Assembly (NCBI GenBank): GCA_021234535.1 | Contig: CM037845.1 | Coordinates: forward strand, 2,508,501 to 2,572,500 | Reading direction: 5' to 3' | Source: Stichopus chloronotus | Taxonomy: Eukaryota > Echinodermata > Holothuroidea > Aspidochirotida > Stichopodidae | DNA length: 64,000 nt | In this document: positions 37,691 through 51,800 of the stretch, piece after piece | Layout of the letters: each line of letters opens with the position of its first letter | Position numbering within the stretch: the stretch's first letter is position 1 | Position numbers and translations under genes: made by a program | The notes under the pieces: generated by a model | What the model saw: the letters and a program-made list of their open reading frames with translations, nothing else | Databases searched by the model: none | Told to the model about the DNA's origin: nothing

Positions 37691-38473
37691 ACGGGGGTGG
37701 GGACAAGGCGTGGGTGGGCAAGGGGGTCAAGGGGTGGGGTAAACCCCAGTACCACGGATGGATGGGTGCATTCCCCCTTAAATTAGCCCAAATCCAACTG
37801 TAATCCTCTAACATTAAGTAGGCCTAATCCTTCCAAAAAGCTGACAATGTTTGATTTATTAAGAGCTTTAAAATGACTGAGCAAGGTCTCTCCTGAAAAG
37901 TTACAATTTTAAGAAAAAATCGCGCATTGCCCATAACTGGAGTTACGCCGTATTTTTTGTAAAATATACAGTTAATTTACTCGTATTATTTCCTGATGAT
38001 GATAAACCGCTGTAGTTTTTTATTGCAAATTGACGCATAGTTGACAAAATACTTGTGAAAACTAGAGAGCTGCACCTACCTCCATTCCCCGTATGGTGAA
38101 AAATTAGCGTTTTTTGCCACGTATCGCTGGTAACCCTGACGTTCATGCGTCTTGCGTAGGTACGTGCATGTGTTCACAATGAGAAGGCATCAGAGAAAAG
38201 ATCAGGGATTTCTTTAAACTTGAAGTTGAACAGAGAAGAATCAAAGACGAATTTTTTTTTTTTTTTGAAAGATTGACTAAGGTACTAAGGCCTTTCTTCA
38301 TACGTATTGATTTGGCAAGTCATTGTTTTCTGTTTGTTTTTGAGGCGTCATATGCTCTTGTTACTAAAATGTACTTTTTGACAATCATGAGCAAAACTGA
38401 ATTGTAATATTGGGGACTTTTTCCGCTTAGATCTCAAAAAGTTCTTGAGGTGAAAACCGCATAAATAACATAC

Positions 38474-38640
38474 CAGGAAAGTGGTTGTCCCGTCAAGAAA
38501 CGCGACATACATACAGAGGCCGATAATACAATAGTAACATTAGGAAGCATTTTTAAGGGCTCAAATATGCTAACACTCTCTACGGAGCTTCCAGGCCCTT
38601 TGTACTCCTCAAACCCTCCCTCAATTTTGTCGCTCAATGC
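38474..38640 (-). pseudogene. Weak exon candidate, unknown membrane-protein-like
   Basis: Open minus-strand stretch ending at a good donor (CTG then GTATGT at 38473). The translation includes FEEYKGPGSSVESVSIFEPL followed by a short hydrophobic segment. The layout (acidic loop, Leu-Lys-rich turn, hydrophobic helix) loosely resembles the central loop of major-facilitator transporters, but this is only an impression. No acceptor is clear on the 5' side; instead the sequence runs into repeat-like DNA with a GTGGCGTAGC motif (inverted, at about 38772). It may be a transposon-captured exon or chance. Confidence 0.2.
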
Positions 38641-38889
38641 CAGAGGGGCCCCCAACAGGTCTCCATACACCATGTACCAAATCCTTCCCCTCTGTGTTCG
38701 GTTGCCGAGTGAGGGGCATAAATTTGCTTCTTATCTAATGTTTGTCCCCCCTCCTACTCAAAATCATGTTAATTGCTACGCCACTTCCAGAGGTTACGGC
38801 CTAAAAATCTTTCTAGCGAAAATTTAGTGAGCTGCTTGCTTGAATTTCACACGTAAAGAGCGATAGGGCTTGAAAAATAGACGATTGTT

Positions 38890-39085
38890 CATGGAGGTAA
38901 ATTTCCCTTGAGATCACCAGAGGTCGGTTTGAAAACTTTGTAAACATGAAATTGAAACTTGGTGGGTAAGTTGACCTTTGTCAGTAAATAACTCTTATTT
39001 TTGTCATGAAGAGCAAAAGCCATGTGAAGTCATCAGAGGTTTAAGTCCAATATCCATTTAAGGAAGATATCTCATGCAATGTGTT
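38890..39085. repeat. Further degenerate AGGTCA monomers
   Basis: GAGATCACCAGAGGTCGG and GAAGTCATCAGAGGTTTAAG, followed by GTAAAC and GATATCTCA-like segments. Same family as 37380-37690. Confidence 0.5.
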
Positions 39086-42000
39086 ACTGTTACTGGGACT
39101 TCAAACTTAGAACATTAATACTAGTTCTTGACGGGTAGATCAATGGTGTCGTATGGAAGGGGTAAGGAGGGTATAAGAATGGTACAGTGGGTTGGAGAGG
39201 GAAACTACATTGGCATATTGGCATTACAATTGAACCACTCAGATCAAGTAAAACTGAGGAAAGGTAAGTATAGTTTTCAAGAAACAACAATGTTCAACAC
39301 CGTACAGAACAAATAGAGAACAAATGATGAAGTTGATAATTATGAATATATTTTCACCCACGAGGAATTCAAAACATATGATTACACATATAATTCATCA
39401 TATCCAGAGTGGGGATTTGATATCTTGTGATTACTCAAGTAGTTTCTTCAAGAATAAAAAGAGCTATTCCTACAAACATTTTGCATATAAATTTGATCCT
39501 GTTCCAAAAAATCCATTTGAAAACTTAAAAACAGCAAATATATCAGATAATGATTCAGAACAGGGCAGTTACAATGGTGGCAGGTGTGCGAGGGGTAGGG
39601 TAAGGAGAGTGGGAAATATTTAAAGTAATACCGTAGTTCAGAATAAACGACATTTGGCAATTCAAGGACAAGCCAAAATGGAGACCAGCTGTTCTCCTAA
39701 AAACTACTACCTCCCTCTATCCCCGCATGGCTGTTCTTACCCCCAGGTTCCTCTTTAAAGGCCACGATGAGGCTATGTTGACCATGAATATTTATCCCTT
39801 GGATCGATGCTGTGAACCCCCATTGTTTGAGACTTGACATTTCTCCTTTCCCCTACACTATGAAGAATGTCCAGATGAAAATACTTGATACAGTATCTAA
39901 TACTACAGGATATGACAAATGTGAAATAAATTTAGTTTGTCAGCAGTTCACCCTCCAAAAAAAAAGGATCCCCTGATGAGCAGAAAAGGGGTACAAATAG
40001 TCTGATGGTGGGAAAGCTTCTGGTATTTACAAAAGTGAAAAAATAAAATAATGAGAAAATGGAAGCAAACGATCGCACAGGGTGATCTTCCTCAGTCACG
40101 CTCCAAATGAGTGATACAAATCATGACTGGCCATAAAGTAAAGAAATATATATCATATATCAAAGGATTAAGGAACAACTTAATCTGTTAAAATGTTGGA
40201 CTAGTCCCCCTCCTACAAACTTTGACAGTGATGCAAAGAGTCACAGAAATCAAGCCTAGTAGCTGTTCCAATTACAGAAGTACTACCTTTTACCTCAGAA
40301 TTACTAAGTCATCACCCAAACTCAGAGGGGAAAAAATATAAACGTTAAGCAAATTACCAGATCAGTAGTATTATTGCTAATTCCTGGTCTCACAAATACC
40401 CCACTTCACACTGAGCAATGGCTCAAGTAAAAGAAAATACCGAAAAAAATGAGCAATGTTTAAACATGTTAAAATTCTGCAGTGTTGTGAATCCCCCACA
40501 GATACATTGGAACATCCCAAATATGGTGCAGCTAATACATGCAAAGCGTGCTTTCCTATGAACCAACTGTTACCTTCTAGGGTGCGGCATCATCAAATAA
40601 CTCCAAGTTTTTCTCGGGACTAGGTAACAGCTAAGGCACAACAAGACTGTACAAAACTCCTACCTGAAATTATCAGGGAACTCCTGAAGGAAAACATTGC
40701 CAGTAATTCCGACACGAAGTCAAGTCTCTAAGAATCGAATGACCTGCAACCACGACATTTTGTAATGAGTTCGTGACACCCTTGAAGATCTGATAGAAGT
40801 TTAGGAAAATAAGCACTGTTAATGCCTTATAGTCATAAGGAATGTAAGTACCGCTGAGTACCCAGGTATGCGACACCCACATTAAATGATGGGTCCTTGC
40901 ACAGGGTGCACTATGATACAAAGAAAGAGGTTAATGATGCAATGAATAGGTTAAGTGTAACCACACTGGTCTACCCTGTAAACCACATTGCGCAACAAGC
41001 AAAATCACTTAAAGTATGACTGCAGCCATACATATCACCGCTTACGATGAATCAAACCACGCAGGAAACGGTCATCATTTGACTTTACTTCATCAGCAAC
41101 TTTTCATTAGTCTACTCCCATCTGATTCTGCTGATGAGCTTCTAATTAACTTATGCAGCAAATAACATGATGAATTGGTCTTGTTTAAGTAGTCAGTGAA
41201 CCTTCCCACATATCTGCACCTGTGAGCATGGCAACTAATATCCCCTGCCATTGCATGAAGAACAGTTATGAAGACCTCGTAATTTGATGCCTGATCGACT
41301 GTGTTATTGTTAGCTACCTGAGTGGGATGGCATCACTGAGAGGCGATAATAATGACATAAGGTTATGGGGTTGCTAAGGAATATAAACCACACTTATCTT
41401 TTGTCTAAGGGTTTTCAGCGGCTTTGATTCAGCTGCAGGCTTTTCCTTTGTGACTAAGTAAGAGTAATGAATGTTTTTGGAACACTTCATTCACTTTCCA
41501 CACGGACTGGATCCTGCAACTTAACCAATACCAACAATAAAACATAATCCAGTAATCAATCGTGAATATTCATGAGGATGGGGATTGCCCCAGCAAATCC
41601 TAACATGATTTCATACATGATTGTGACTTCACAAAAGGACAAACCCTTACCACGACCTGCTCATCTCGTCATATCCCATCATGCACCCGTCTTCTACAAA
41701 TGTGATTTTTGGTACAAAATGAAAACTTTCTGTGAGGATAAGGTGGATTCTAAAAGCTGAACAAATTCTTATAAAGACCATGATGCAACCAATGATCATG
41801 ATACAAAAAAAAAATAGTTGTTTCAGAACCACATACCAGTTCCCAGTAAACTTACTCAGAATATCACTTTACTCGGGATATTAACATAATGACTTGTGAT
41901 ACATACAAAGGAATGGTCTTATTCTTCAAGCGTCTTTTAAACGTTTCTCCTCTGTGGAAGAATTATTCTGTCAATATCAAGCTACTATCATAACATCCAT

Positions 42001-44330
42001 AGCCATAGCAATGAGATTTCCATGACAGTGAGGTCTACAAGATAGCCACATTGCTTTAAACAAGAAGACAACCCACTGAAAAATATACTTGATCTTTGGT
42101 CATACTTAATTCAGTATTTACTCTAAATGAAGGGACAGACAGTCGTTACCATTTAAAATCAGTGAGTCCGAAACAATTTACAAGTTGCTCATTACATCAG
42201 TTTTCTTCTCTGTCAGTTTGTTCTTGAATAGCACTCACCTTCAGAAAACTGTGGTGCCAGTTGCATGCAAATTCACTAATGGCGATCATTCTTAAAAACA
42301 AGACAGAAAACTGATTCAATTCACTCTCTCATCCACAGATTTCAACTCTTGCATCCAAGTGACAGCTCATAATTGCAGAAACTTCATGTCTCAAAAGCAC
42401 TTTTCCTGCATGACAAAGTATGTGATAAGCAGAAATGATGTCACGGTTAGGGCGTGTCCTCTCGAGATGACATGAACTTGTGTAATCTCATGTGAAAATT
42501 AGCTGCAAGTGCTAATTGGCTACTTAATAGCCATTGAATCGCTAATATCTCACACTCCATAAAGTATTTCAAAGACTGAATTTTGGCTTGCAAACTTGCT
42601 AACTAGTGACTATGTAGTTGTAGCCGAGGCTAAACATATCCTGCTAGTAAGTGCAAACTTCTTCTTTGGAAATTGTGCTCACCATTTTGTGCACATAACT
42701 GAAACTCCTGTGACAGAAAACTCCTACAAGGGCTGGGTTACAGCCTCACTTTATTTCAACACTATGCCTTTGCATTAGAAAAACAAGATAATATACATAC
42801 ATATTAAGAGGAACAAAATATAAATTTTTTCCAGGTCACATTGCTAATATATCCTGATGAGAAATAAAACCACAACACGAATCATGTGTGGGCTGCTGTC
42901 AGAGAAGACCCCTGACCTTGTGCGAATAAACACTACGGTGATGTGTTTGAAAAGGAGGCCACTGCAACTACAACGATTGGTAGGCCTATGCCCCCTCTTT
43001 GAATTTCTAAATTTGAATATCGGCTCTAGTTTCATGTTATCAAAATCATGGGAAGGATCCACATGTTAAACTAATTAAGGAAGCAGTCACGTGATTCATT
43101 TACTGTGGTTCAATTTAAACTCTTTCAAATATTCTTTACTCTGTTTGTAAATTTCAACTTAAGTTGTCTATTCCCTGAAACCTTTCTTTTAAATATATGC
43201 AGTATTTAAAATTATTCGGCAAAAACTCACACAATCCCACTTCAAGCATCACATAAGAACATGGACCTGTTTCAAACTGTTGGGTATTGCCAAAATGCAG
43301 GTTTAAATCTCTCGAACTGTTGTTAATACCATTTTTCATACTGCCATATGATTAAGTATGTACAACAAAGATTACAATGCATACACACACACCATTGTAA
43401 GTGTCTAATGTCGTCAAAGAACTCGTCATTTAGTCATGAAATATGCTATTTACACTTCATTATTGCAATAAAAACTTCCTCTGTCCTCTTACTCATGAAA
43501 CTCCATTCCAAATTACCAACCACTCATCCCCATCATGCCAGAAATGATCCCAACCCCTCTTACCCACCACAATCAACTCAAACTCCTTATCCAGCTAAAC
43601 CAATTTTCACCCCGACTCCAGCACAATCAACCAACCTCAACAAGCCCTCAAGTAGCACAGCCAACAGTAATAACCCCAACAATCTCACTAATAACTAGTG
43701 ACCATCATATCTCTTATCCACCACAATCACCCCAAAGCTAGGAGCCAACTGCTTTCCAGCTTCATCCACACAGCTAATAGAAACCAATGGTTGAGTTACC
43801 TTCAAATGGTGCCAAATACAATAACTCAAATTACCAATCTCCCACTTTTTCCTCCTCCCCCCCCCAAAAAAAAAAAAAACAGCAAATATACAATATCCTT
43901 CATTTGTCACAATATTTGTTTCCTTGTTTCCATAGCTACTGAGACAATAAAAGTCTTGAGACAGAAATTAAGAAAAAATAATTAAAGTCTGCATATCAAT
44001 TTGATCCAAGTTTCCCTGATATTTACAACTTTATAATATTCCTTAATGAATACTGATTCTAAAAGCTACAATTTCCACAAAAGGAGGATGGCTCAACAAC
44101 AGATCACTAAAATATCGTTTCAAATGTCTGAAATCGTGACAGCAAATCTGTGGGACAAACTCACAGCCCCCCAAAAATACTTCTGATCGGAACGGTCACC
44201 GGTAGAGATCGAAAATTAAATGCAAATGACGAAATATTTCTTGCCAATAAAGGAAACTGTTCAACACATTCAAGGGGTCTCTTTCCTTTTTTTGTTGTTG
44301 CTGTTGTTTTTGAGGCATTTTCTATCTACT
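39086..44330. other. Gene-free stretch
   Basis: No recognisable gene. A Pro/Asn/Thr-rich open frame at 43348-43698 reflects C- and A-rich low-complexity DNA. Part of this stretch could be distal 3' sequence of the palmitoyltransferase gene. Confidence 0.4.
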
Positions 44331-44339
44331 TAACAAGGC

Positions 44340-44720
44340 CAAGTGACGTCACTTTGCAACAACAATGTGACATCACATTACTGCAATTATATATTGTTAG
44401 ATACATAATATAGTATCAGCTTGATAAAATGAAGTCACTATAACATCACATAACAACAAACGTGACACGACTGAAATATGATAGCACTATCATATCCCTT
44501 GTAATGACAATGTGATATCTTTATCGTAACAATATGTCCTTTTTTTCATAACAATGTGAAATCACTTTATCATAGCAAACATGACATAATGTCATGATAC
44601 AATGTGATATCACTTTATGAAAGCAATATGACATAACTTTATAATAACATGGTGAATGTGACATCATCTTACTGTATGTGACATAACCATATCATAACTG
44701 ATCTCTTATGTGATGTCACA
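44340..44720. repeat. Degenerate repeat rich in TGAYRTCA palindromes
   Basis: Irregular units of the type CAATGTGAYATCACTTTAT, about 30-45 bases apart. The first holds GTGACGTCAC, a perfect CRE-type palindrome (about 44342-44351). Others are TGACATCA, TGATATCA and TGATGTCA. Confidence 0.6.
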
Positions 44721-45444
44721 CTAATGAATAAGCATGTGCATGAAAACAAAGTACAAGATACCTAATGGATACAGGACAATTTTCCTTCTTCTGGGAAACT
44801 AGCTGGACAGTGACTCTTACATACTAGTTACTGCTAACTCAGGAAATTTAACAAAAAATGGATTTATTGGTAACTCAATGACTGTGGAAGGAGGGAGTCT
44901 AATGAACCATAGTTTATAAAATGATTCTATCAAGATTGTGTCACTGAACAATTTCTTTTCCTCCCGATGGATCTTTCCATGTCCAATCAAACAGCAACAC
45001 AAGATAATGGTTTCCCATTTTAAAAAAAAAAAATCCCACCACCTCGGAAACTCAATTGTGGCCATGATGGTCCATGTAAACTTTTGATACAATGCCTGCA
45101 ATGCCTCAACATAAAATAAGGAAATCATTTCATTCTGAGTGATATTTCACAAATATCTTGCTGTAAAATGTGACAATGTGATTATTATTGTCATCTTATT
45201 TTATTACTGACAGTATTATTACAGAGAATTTACCCATATTTCCACTGTGTCATTCATACACTTGAAATAAGTTGACAATATTACTGACCTTTTCATCAAT
45301 ATATTCCACCAATTGTGGGAAAGTCCAAAGCACAAATCATTCAATAACCCATCTGACAATGCCGACAAAGCATTCCGCAGTTACACGAAGGTAATATCGA
45401 TGTTCATCGATGATGATAGAAATATATCGATGTTCACACCTGCT

Positions 45445-45450
45445 TTTATT
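45445..45450 (-). terminator. Candidate poly(A) signal of the palmitoyltransferase gene
   Basis: AATAAA on the minus strand, about 300 bases past the stop. A common motif in AT-rich DNA. Confidence 0.25.
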
Positions 45451-45746
45451 TCTTGGCAAGCATGCAAGCTGTGATGAAAGACAATAACTCCACCAGTCTT
45501 GGTGAAGTTCCTTGAAAGGGATTATGAGATATGCATCATGATTCTTTGCTACAAAAAAAATAACACATAAGAGACAAAATGAGCCAAATTTACATATCAC
45601 TTTGTTGCAAACATGAGTCTCTTAATTTAAAAAAAAAATGGACCAAACTTTGAAAAAGGGAGCAAAAGATATGATGACGACATACGACGACATTTAAGTC
45701 GACGGAGGATCTCATCCATCTGTTGACTGCCGTAGTGGCGGTGGCG

Positions 45747-45824
45747 TCAACTCTGTCCGTTTGATCCCAACAGCTGGTTATCAGCTTCGGGGGTCAGAGC
45801 AGCAACTGAGTCATTTTGAAATGC
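45747..45824 (-). CDS. ZDHHC14-like: Palmitoyltransferase terminal exon
   Basis: Visible residues 280-304, [15 protein letters not shown] onward to TGA. Acceptor TCTCCAG, in phase 0 with the previous exon. The tail is not conserved in the family, so this exon rests on splice signals and frame only; other 3' ends may exist. Confidence 0.7.
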   Translation of the reverse strand, partial: AFQNDSVAALTPEADNQLLGSNGQS

Positions 45825-48800
45825 CTGGAGAAAGAGAGAAGGGGAACAAGATGAAAGTCAACCTTAGGATAGTTTACTGCGGCGATGGCCAACTTGCAAC
45901 CTGCAGGTGAAATGCCTCAGTGAAGACGTGCCATGTGGCCCTCAAACTCCCATTTGAACAGGAATAAAAGTTAAAGAGAATAATAAATATATATGAATGA
46001 AAGAGGAAAATCACAAAGATATTCTTCATATAAAAGCTTGTAGTTATTAACATGTTATTACCAATTCTTACTACTAATCTATACAAATGCATAATCATAG
46101 TAATCATAATTTGCATAATCATAATACAAATACAAATTTTGCAACGGGATGTAGGCACTTTTGCCACTCTATGAATATTCATGTCAATCCTAATGTATGG
46201 TCTTGTCACCGCACAACAACCAAGTCTATGTCACTGTTCAAGAATAGTTTTACAGCAGACTTTGGGCCAAAATCCACTTAAATTTACTGTTAAATGATGA
46301 AGGACAAATGTTCTTTCACAGGCAAGATGTACCTGCACTCATTGTGGTTTGATACAGCAGATTTATGTATCGCAACAGACAAAATGGTGTGTTAGACACT
46401 GATTTAAGGACCTACATAGTTCACCTTGATGAACCACAATATAAATGTGATAATGCCTGGATTCCTTAAACTACGTCTCAAGGTGGAGTGTATCTAATAA
46501 ATACCATGAATTTACATTGTGTTTGATGGCTAAAAAAGGGAACTGGAATTCCTTGATATTTGGTACTACAAATTACTAACACCAACTGACTCAACCAACT
46601 ACTGCTTGCTGGAATTTGGGTTCTTTTTATCAGCAAAGTACTGTAACTCAGGTAAATTTTGCAAAAAGTTGCAAAAAGCCAAATGTAAGGCTAATTAAAA
46701 ATGTGACAAGGTTAAGGGGTACTCAAGAAATAGAAATTGATGACAAGTACCATGATTTTTCCCCCTACCCCCCTGGAAAAAAAGTCAAGTGAACAACAAC
46801 AAGTTAGAAGGCATGATGAATACGACTATAACATTTTTTTTAAATCCATTTTTCAACTCATACAAACCTAATAATGCCCTGAAAAGGAAAGAGTACAAGG
46901 GGAAGGAGAGAGTGCATGATGTAAAACTGATTGAAGAAAGATTTATGCAAGTTATCTGATATCCAAGATCCTCAGCAGATTAGGAAAACTAAAAACAGTA
47001 ACTAAAATGGAAATATTGACCAGCTTGGCAACAGAAATTCTGAACAAATTCTCCAAAACGTCCTGTTATCAAAACTCTGACAAAGTTTAAAGTTTTGACT
47101 TCCATTTAAGTGGACACTTACAAGGAAATTCAAACTGTAATTTCCATCACCTAAAAGATTTGCTTGCCAAACTTTTGAGATGTTTTTATACTTTCTACTT
47201 ATGATCATTGTGAGATACATGTTTATTGCTCATTTGGAGAAAACTACATGGGATTACTTTGCTACAACTTTATCATAAATACATATCCTCCTTTTAAACC
47301 TAAAATTAAGGGTGATTGAATGTAGCACAGAAGAACAGAATGTTGTATAAACCTTGACATGTGTTTGTAGCATGCCTACCAATTCAACAATGTACAATGC
47401 TTTACAGAAGCCCTGGTACAACAACTACTGTACGAATATCACACTACCATTATCAGCGTTGTGGTCGAGTCCGGACTGCCCAAGGCCGGCCCTGAACAGA
47501 GGCTTGTTACACTATATGTGTGGCAGCCTCGAGGGCCTCTCAAGAGCCCAAGCATTCAAGGCTGAGGCTGGCCTCAACTACAACCCTGATCATTTGTAGC
47601 ATACAGTAACTACCGATGAATCTTCCCCTTACCTCAACTTGATCCTGACTGGAACTCGGAATGTACGGTTCTGGGGGTTTCATGGGTGTGTTGGTGGCCA
47701 CACTGTAGTCCTCTGTTACAATCCCTCGTCTGTCTATTAGACTGAAAACAGAGAGGCAGATAAGTGGTATCGGCAACATTCAGCGGATGGAGTAACAACA
47801 TTACTGCCTACTATAACTGAACACAAACAACACAGCTTTGGAGATCAAGCATCAAGGAATAAGGGGTCCCCCCCATACTCTTCCTCTCTCACCCTTTTCC
47901 AAGTTCCTCGCAAGAGATGCTATCTTACCTTTCTGTTCTGGGACCACATAAGGCAGCGCAAAAGTTTTTACTGAAAGAGTCGTAGCTGTAAGGGTTCTTC
48001 ATGGCAGGTGATCGTTTCCTCGACCAGGTGCCTTTGATCTAAAATAAAATGGGACATCATTTGGATTAGGAATGATCAAGCCATTTTGACCTTCTTAAAT
48101 GCACAGGGCTGGATTACTGTTAAGGGTGGGTGAGCACAACACTTCAGAGTTTAAGTTACTTTAATGTTAAAAATTCATACTTTAATACCCAGTCTTTCTT
48201 GACCCATATGGATGTGACATTGAACTGCAGTAATGGAATATGCCAATGACAAGTTCAAGATTTCCAGTTGCATCAAGGTTACGAAACGTTATGAAACACT
48301 GCCTCCCCCAAATCCTTTTAAATCTGAAGACAGTCCACCCCCTACATCGCCAAACTGGATCATCCAAACTAATGGTTTGAAAATTTTGAAGGAAGAAAAA
48401 TGCTTCTAATCCAACCTAAAAAAAGTGGAAATATACAAATCATTTTCTACAACCAAGAAGAAAAGTGACCACCATTTGGAGTTTTTGGCAAAATAAAATG
48501 TTCAGTGTTTTAAGTCATTCAAGGAATATCTAACTTCCATATAATGAGAGTTTAAGGTTTTATTTCTTAACATACCTGCATTGTAAAAATGCATGCTCTC
48601 TGAAAGAAAGACTAGGTTGAAAAGAATGGTGCACAAATTAATAGAATTCACTGTATTTTCTGTGTAAGAAAAAAAGCTCTATCACTCAGTGGGTTGATAG
48701 TAGCATCTTAATTAGACTATGTCAACACATATCTGTTAGAGTTGGGCAGCATCCTCGTTATCCTGATAGTGACAGTATTCCCAGTACCAGGACTCGCAGC

Positions 48801-51800
48801 ATCCGTGTGTCATACTAAACAAAATTGAACTAAAGAAAAACAACTCAGGCTACGCAGCTATGTAGAAGTGGAAGCAAAAGTAGTAACATTTAGGGATAAT
48901 TCTTGTGGTGTTTTATTTTTTTGGGGGTGCCTCCTGGGTGCTTATTTGTATATTTCTTTAGCCCCATATAATCATCTACATACGAAGTGGCTCATTCGGT
49001 TACTTCAACGGATTTGTGATGTGATGATGTCACAAGTTAGATCCCTGCTCAGCAATGCTTTTGCCATGTGTATTCTTTTTTCCTGTTTTCTCTATTGCTG
49101 AACGTATTGGTTTGAAAACCTTTGCTCAACTTCCTATGTAGCCACAAACCCCATCCCTACTTGCTGATTATAACCTGAGTCTGTATCACTTAATAACGAT
49201 AATGGAGAAGAGTAAAAAAAAACAACAACAACAGCAACTTGAGCAGAAAGTCGGTAACATTTATATAGCTGAACTGCTGCTGATTGGCTTATATTAAACC
49301 ATGTTCATTATCATAATACCCCTGATGAACCATTTAGGACAATCCCAGCCAAAAATTTTACATCAGAAATGTGTTGTGAATTTTGTGGAACTGGTACACA
49401 TCATTACAACTCTGTTGGATTAACTCTGATTAACACAAAAATTGCACAGATGGAAAGATCATTCTCAAAATACTTTTTGAAATTCGCTAAGCAAATGGAA
49501 AAATTCGGTATCTCCTTCCATGTTTGAGTTGTAAGCAATTTTGTGTTTAAAATGTTAACTTTTACTGCCTCCTATGTCTGTGGCATAACTTTTCAAGTTA
49601 TCCTGCTGCTACAACTATCCCATGTAATCCAATTTCACTTAATCGATGGGCTTACAGTGACTATAATCAGGGTTGCCAGTTTGTTAGTGGGGTAACCAGC
49701 CAAACTGCTGGCCAAATCACCTTGAAATGCCGAGCAAAACTAGCTCCTACTTGAGGAAACTTGACCTGTATTTTTGCACAGGGTAGGCCTAACAATTGTC
49801 GACTTTTTCAACACACAGCACTACGATATACATCATTGCATACTCCAAGTATGTTGCTAAAAGTGGAAAGCAAAATGTAAACCCGATACATCCTACTCGG
49901 GTGACTAATAAATCAGGGGAAAAAAAATCTTGAAATTTTGTGATAAAGCGGGTGTTTTATAGTTATTTCAATTATGCCCCCAAAACGCCACAATGTGTGC
50001 AATTTTAATTTCACCAGCCCACAAAGGTAAAAAAAAAAAAAACCAAATTTGCCTATTTTGGCATGTAAAGTGACAAACTGGCAACTCTGACTACGACAAT
50101 AGGCATTTCAGGCACACTCGGTGGAAGATTTCCCGCGCTAATTATGTTATGAATTGAGACAAATGGGGACACTTTTACATCACTGAATTGACGCCATTAA
50201 CAATGATAATTTCATTCACATCAGTACACAAGTTGGATACGGAATTTCCACGATTCATGATCATAAGCAACGTTCCTGGTCTTGCATCTGATTATGAACG
50301 TAAGTCCTGCCTGTCACTAGCATTTTAAACTCATGACTGGCTGTTGAAAATTGAAGTAAGTTAAGTCAATGAATCGATCTACAAACTTGTACACAATATC
50401 TTTCACTTCAAAGCTGTCAGTCATTTTAGACTGAAGTCTTTAGCGTGGGGCATAGACAGCTTGCTCAGCTTAGAACTGAGAAGGCGATCAGCAGGTGAAA
50501 CTTTCCCATTGAAATAGTGCAGTGACTCTCTCCCTTCGAACAACAAAAGTACCATACAATGCACATACTGTACAGTAGTGTGCTTGTATCACGAAAGTTA
50601 AACTGTTTGTGTATAAGCGGCAATGATAGGGAATTTGTTTGTATTTCTGGAGAAAGTACAACAAAACAAGACAAGTTTCAATGATTCTGTGTGACAAAAT
50701 ATTGTGTAAGTAATGTACAGTACTCAGATCACCTGACTTAAGAATTTCTAGGTCGCAAATGGCGACTGGGTATAATGACACATGATCGCATCGTCACAAA
50801 GTTGCTGGCTGATTTAGTTGCTGTATATAGTACTGCTCTCAAACCCTGCTGAAGCCGCACAAACGAAACTTTTTACCTTGCCGTTTGATGGTTTTTTGGC
50901 AATAAATTACATGAAGACATAAAAACAAGTTACTGCATTACTCCCAGAGTATATAGGGCACAGACCCTGTTGTTTTTATCATGTTCAACAAGGCACAGAA
51001 CCTCTTGTGTTTAGCATGTTCACCACGTGGTCAGCTCCAGTACTTTGAGCAATTCCTGTACTGATGCACTGCGAATACCGGTACTGATTTCCTAGTATCG
51101 CCCAACCCTAATACCTGTCAGTGCTTAAACTATTACTTTGACCCTTCATCTGTTTTCTCCATGGGAAAGTGAGGGAAGAGGGGACTTTTGAAAAATGGAA
51201 CAAAATTAAGACCCATGTGGAAGAATTGTATGAGACAGACATCACATGTCCACTTCAATGTTGTAAACATAAGTCGAACTACTACAATAAAGGTGAAAGG
51301 ACTGATAGTATGGACAACACAGTTGAGTACGGACCCAGTGGCAATGCAGTACAGACCCAGTGGCAATGCAGTATGGACCATGCAGTATTGCAATTTTGGC
51401 CTCGAATAATGTTTGCTACTGATAATTTAATGTAACAATTTCTAGATGGAATTCAGAAATGAAGGAACATAACAAAAACTCTGTTCGCATAACTCCTCCT
51501 TCCCTCCCCACAGAAGTCTTCATTAGGCAAATTTGTAACTGTTTGCAAGATTTCCACAATTTCACAACATACTGTGGACACTGGATTCCGCATGCATTAA
51601 GTATATTCCTGTCTTCTTTCACTTCTGGCTTAACTTTTCTTGAGCAGTTACAAAGACCCACAAAAATTGGACTGCAATTGCAAGTTTACATAAGATACCA
51701 ACTAGTACATGCAAGATACAATTTGGCATTAATTTTGTCCTTCTCAAAGCAGTTTTGTGTTTGTACTCAGGTTGCTTGGTACAGCTGATGGGCTGCTAAG

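Noticed and set aside
43348..43698. A 116-codon Pro/Thr/Asn-rich open frame
   Set aside because: The composition follows C- and A-rich low-complexity DNA; there is no splice context or recognisable domain.
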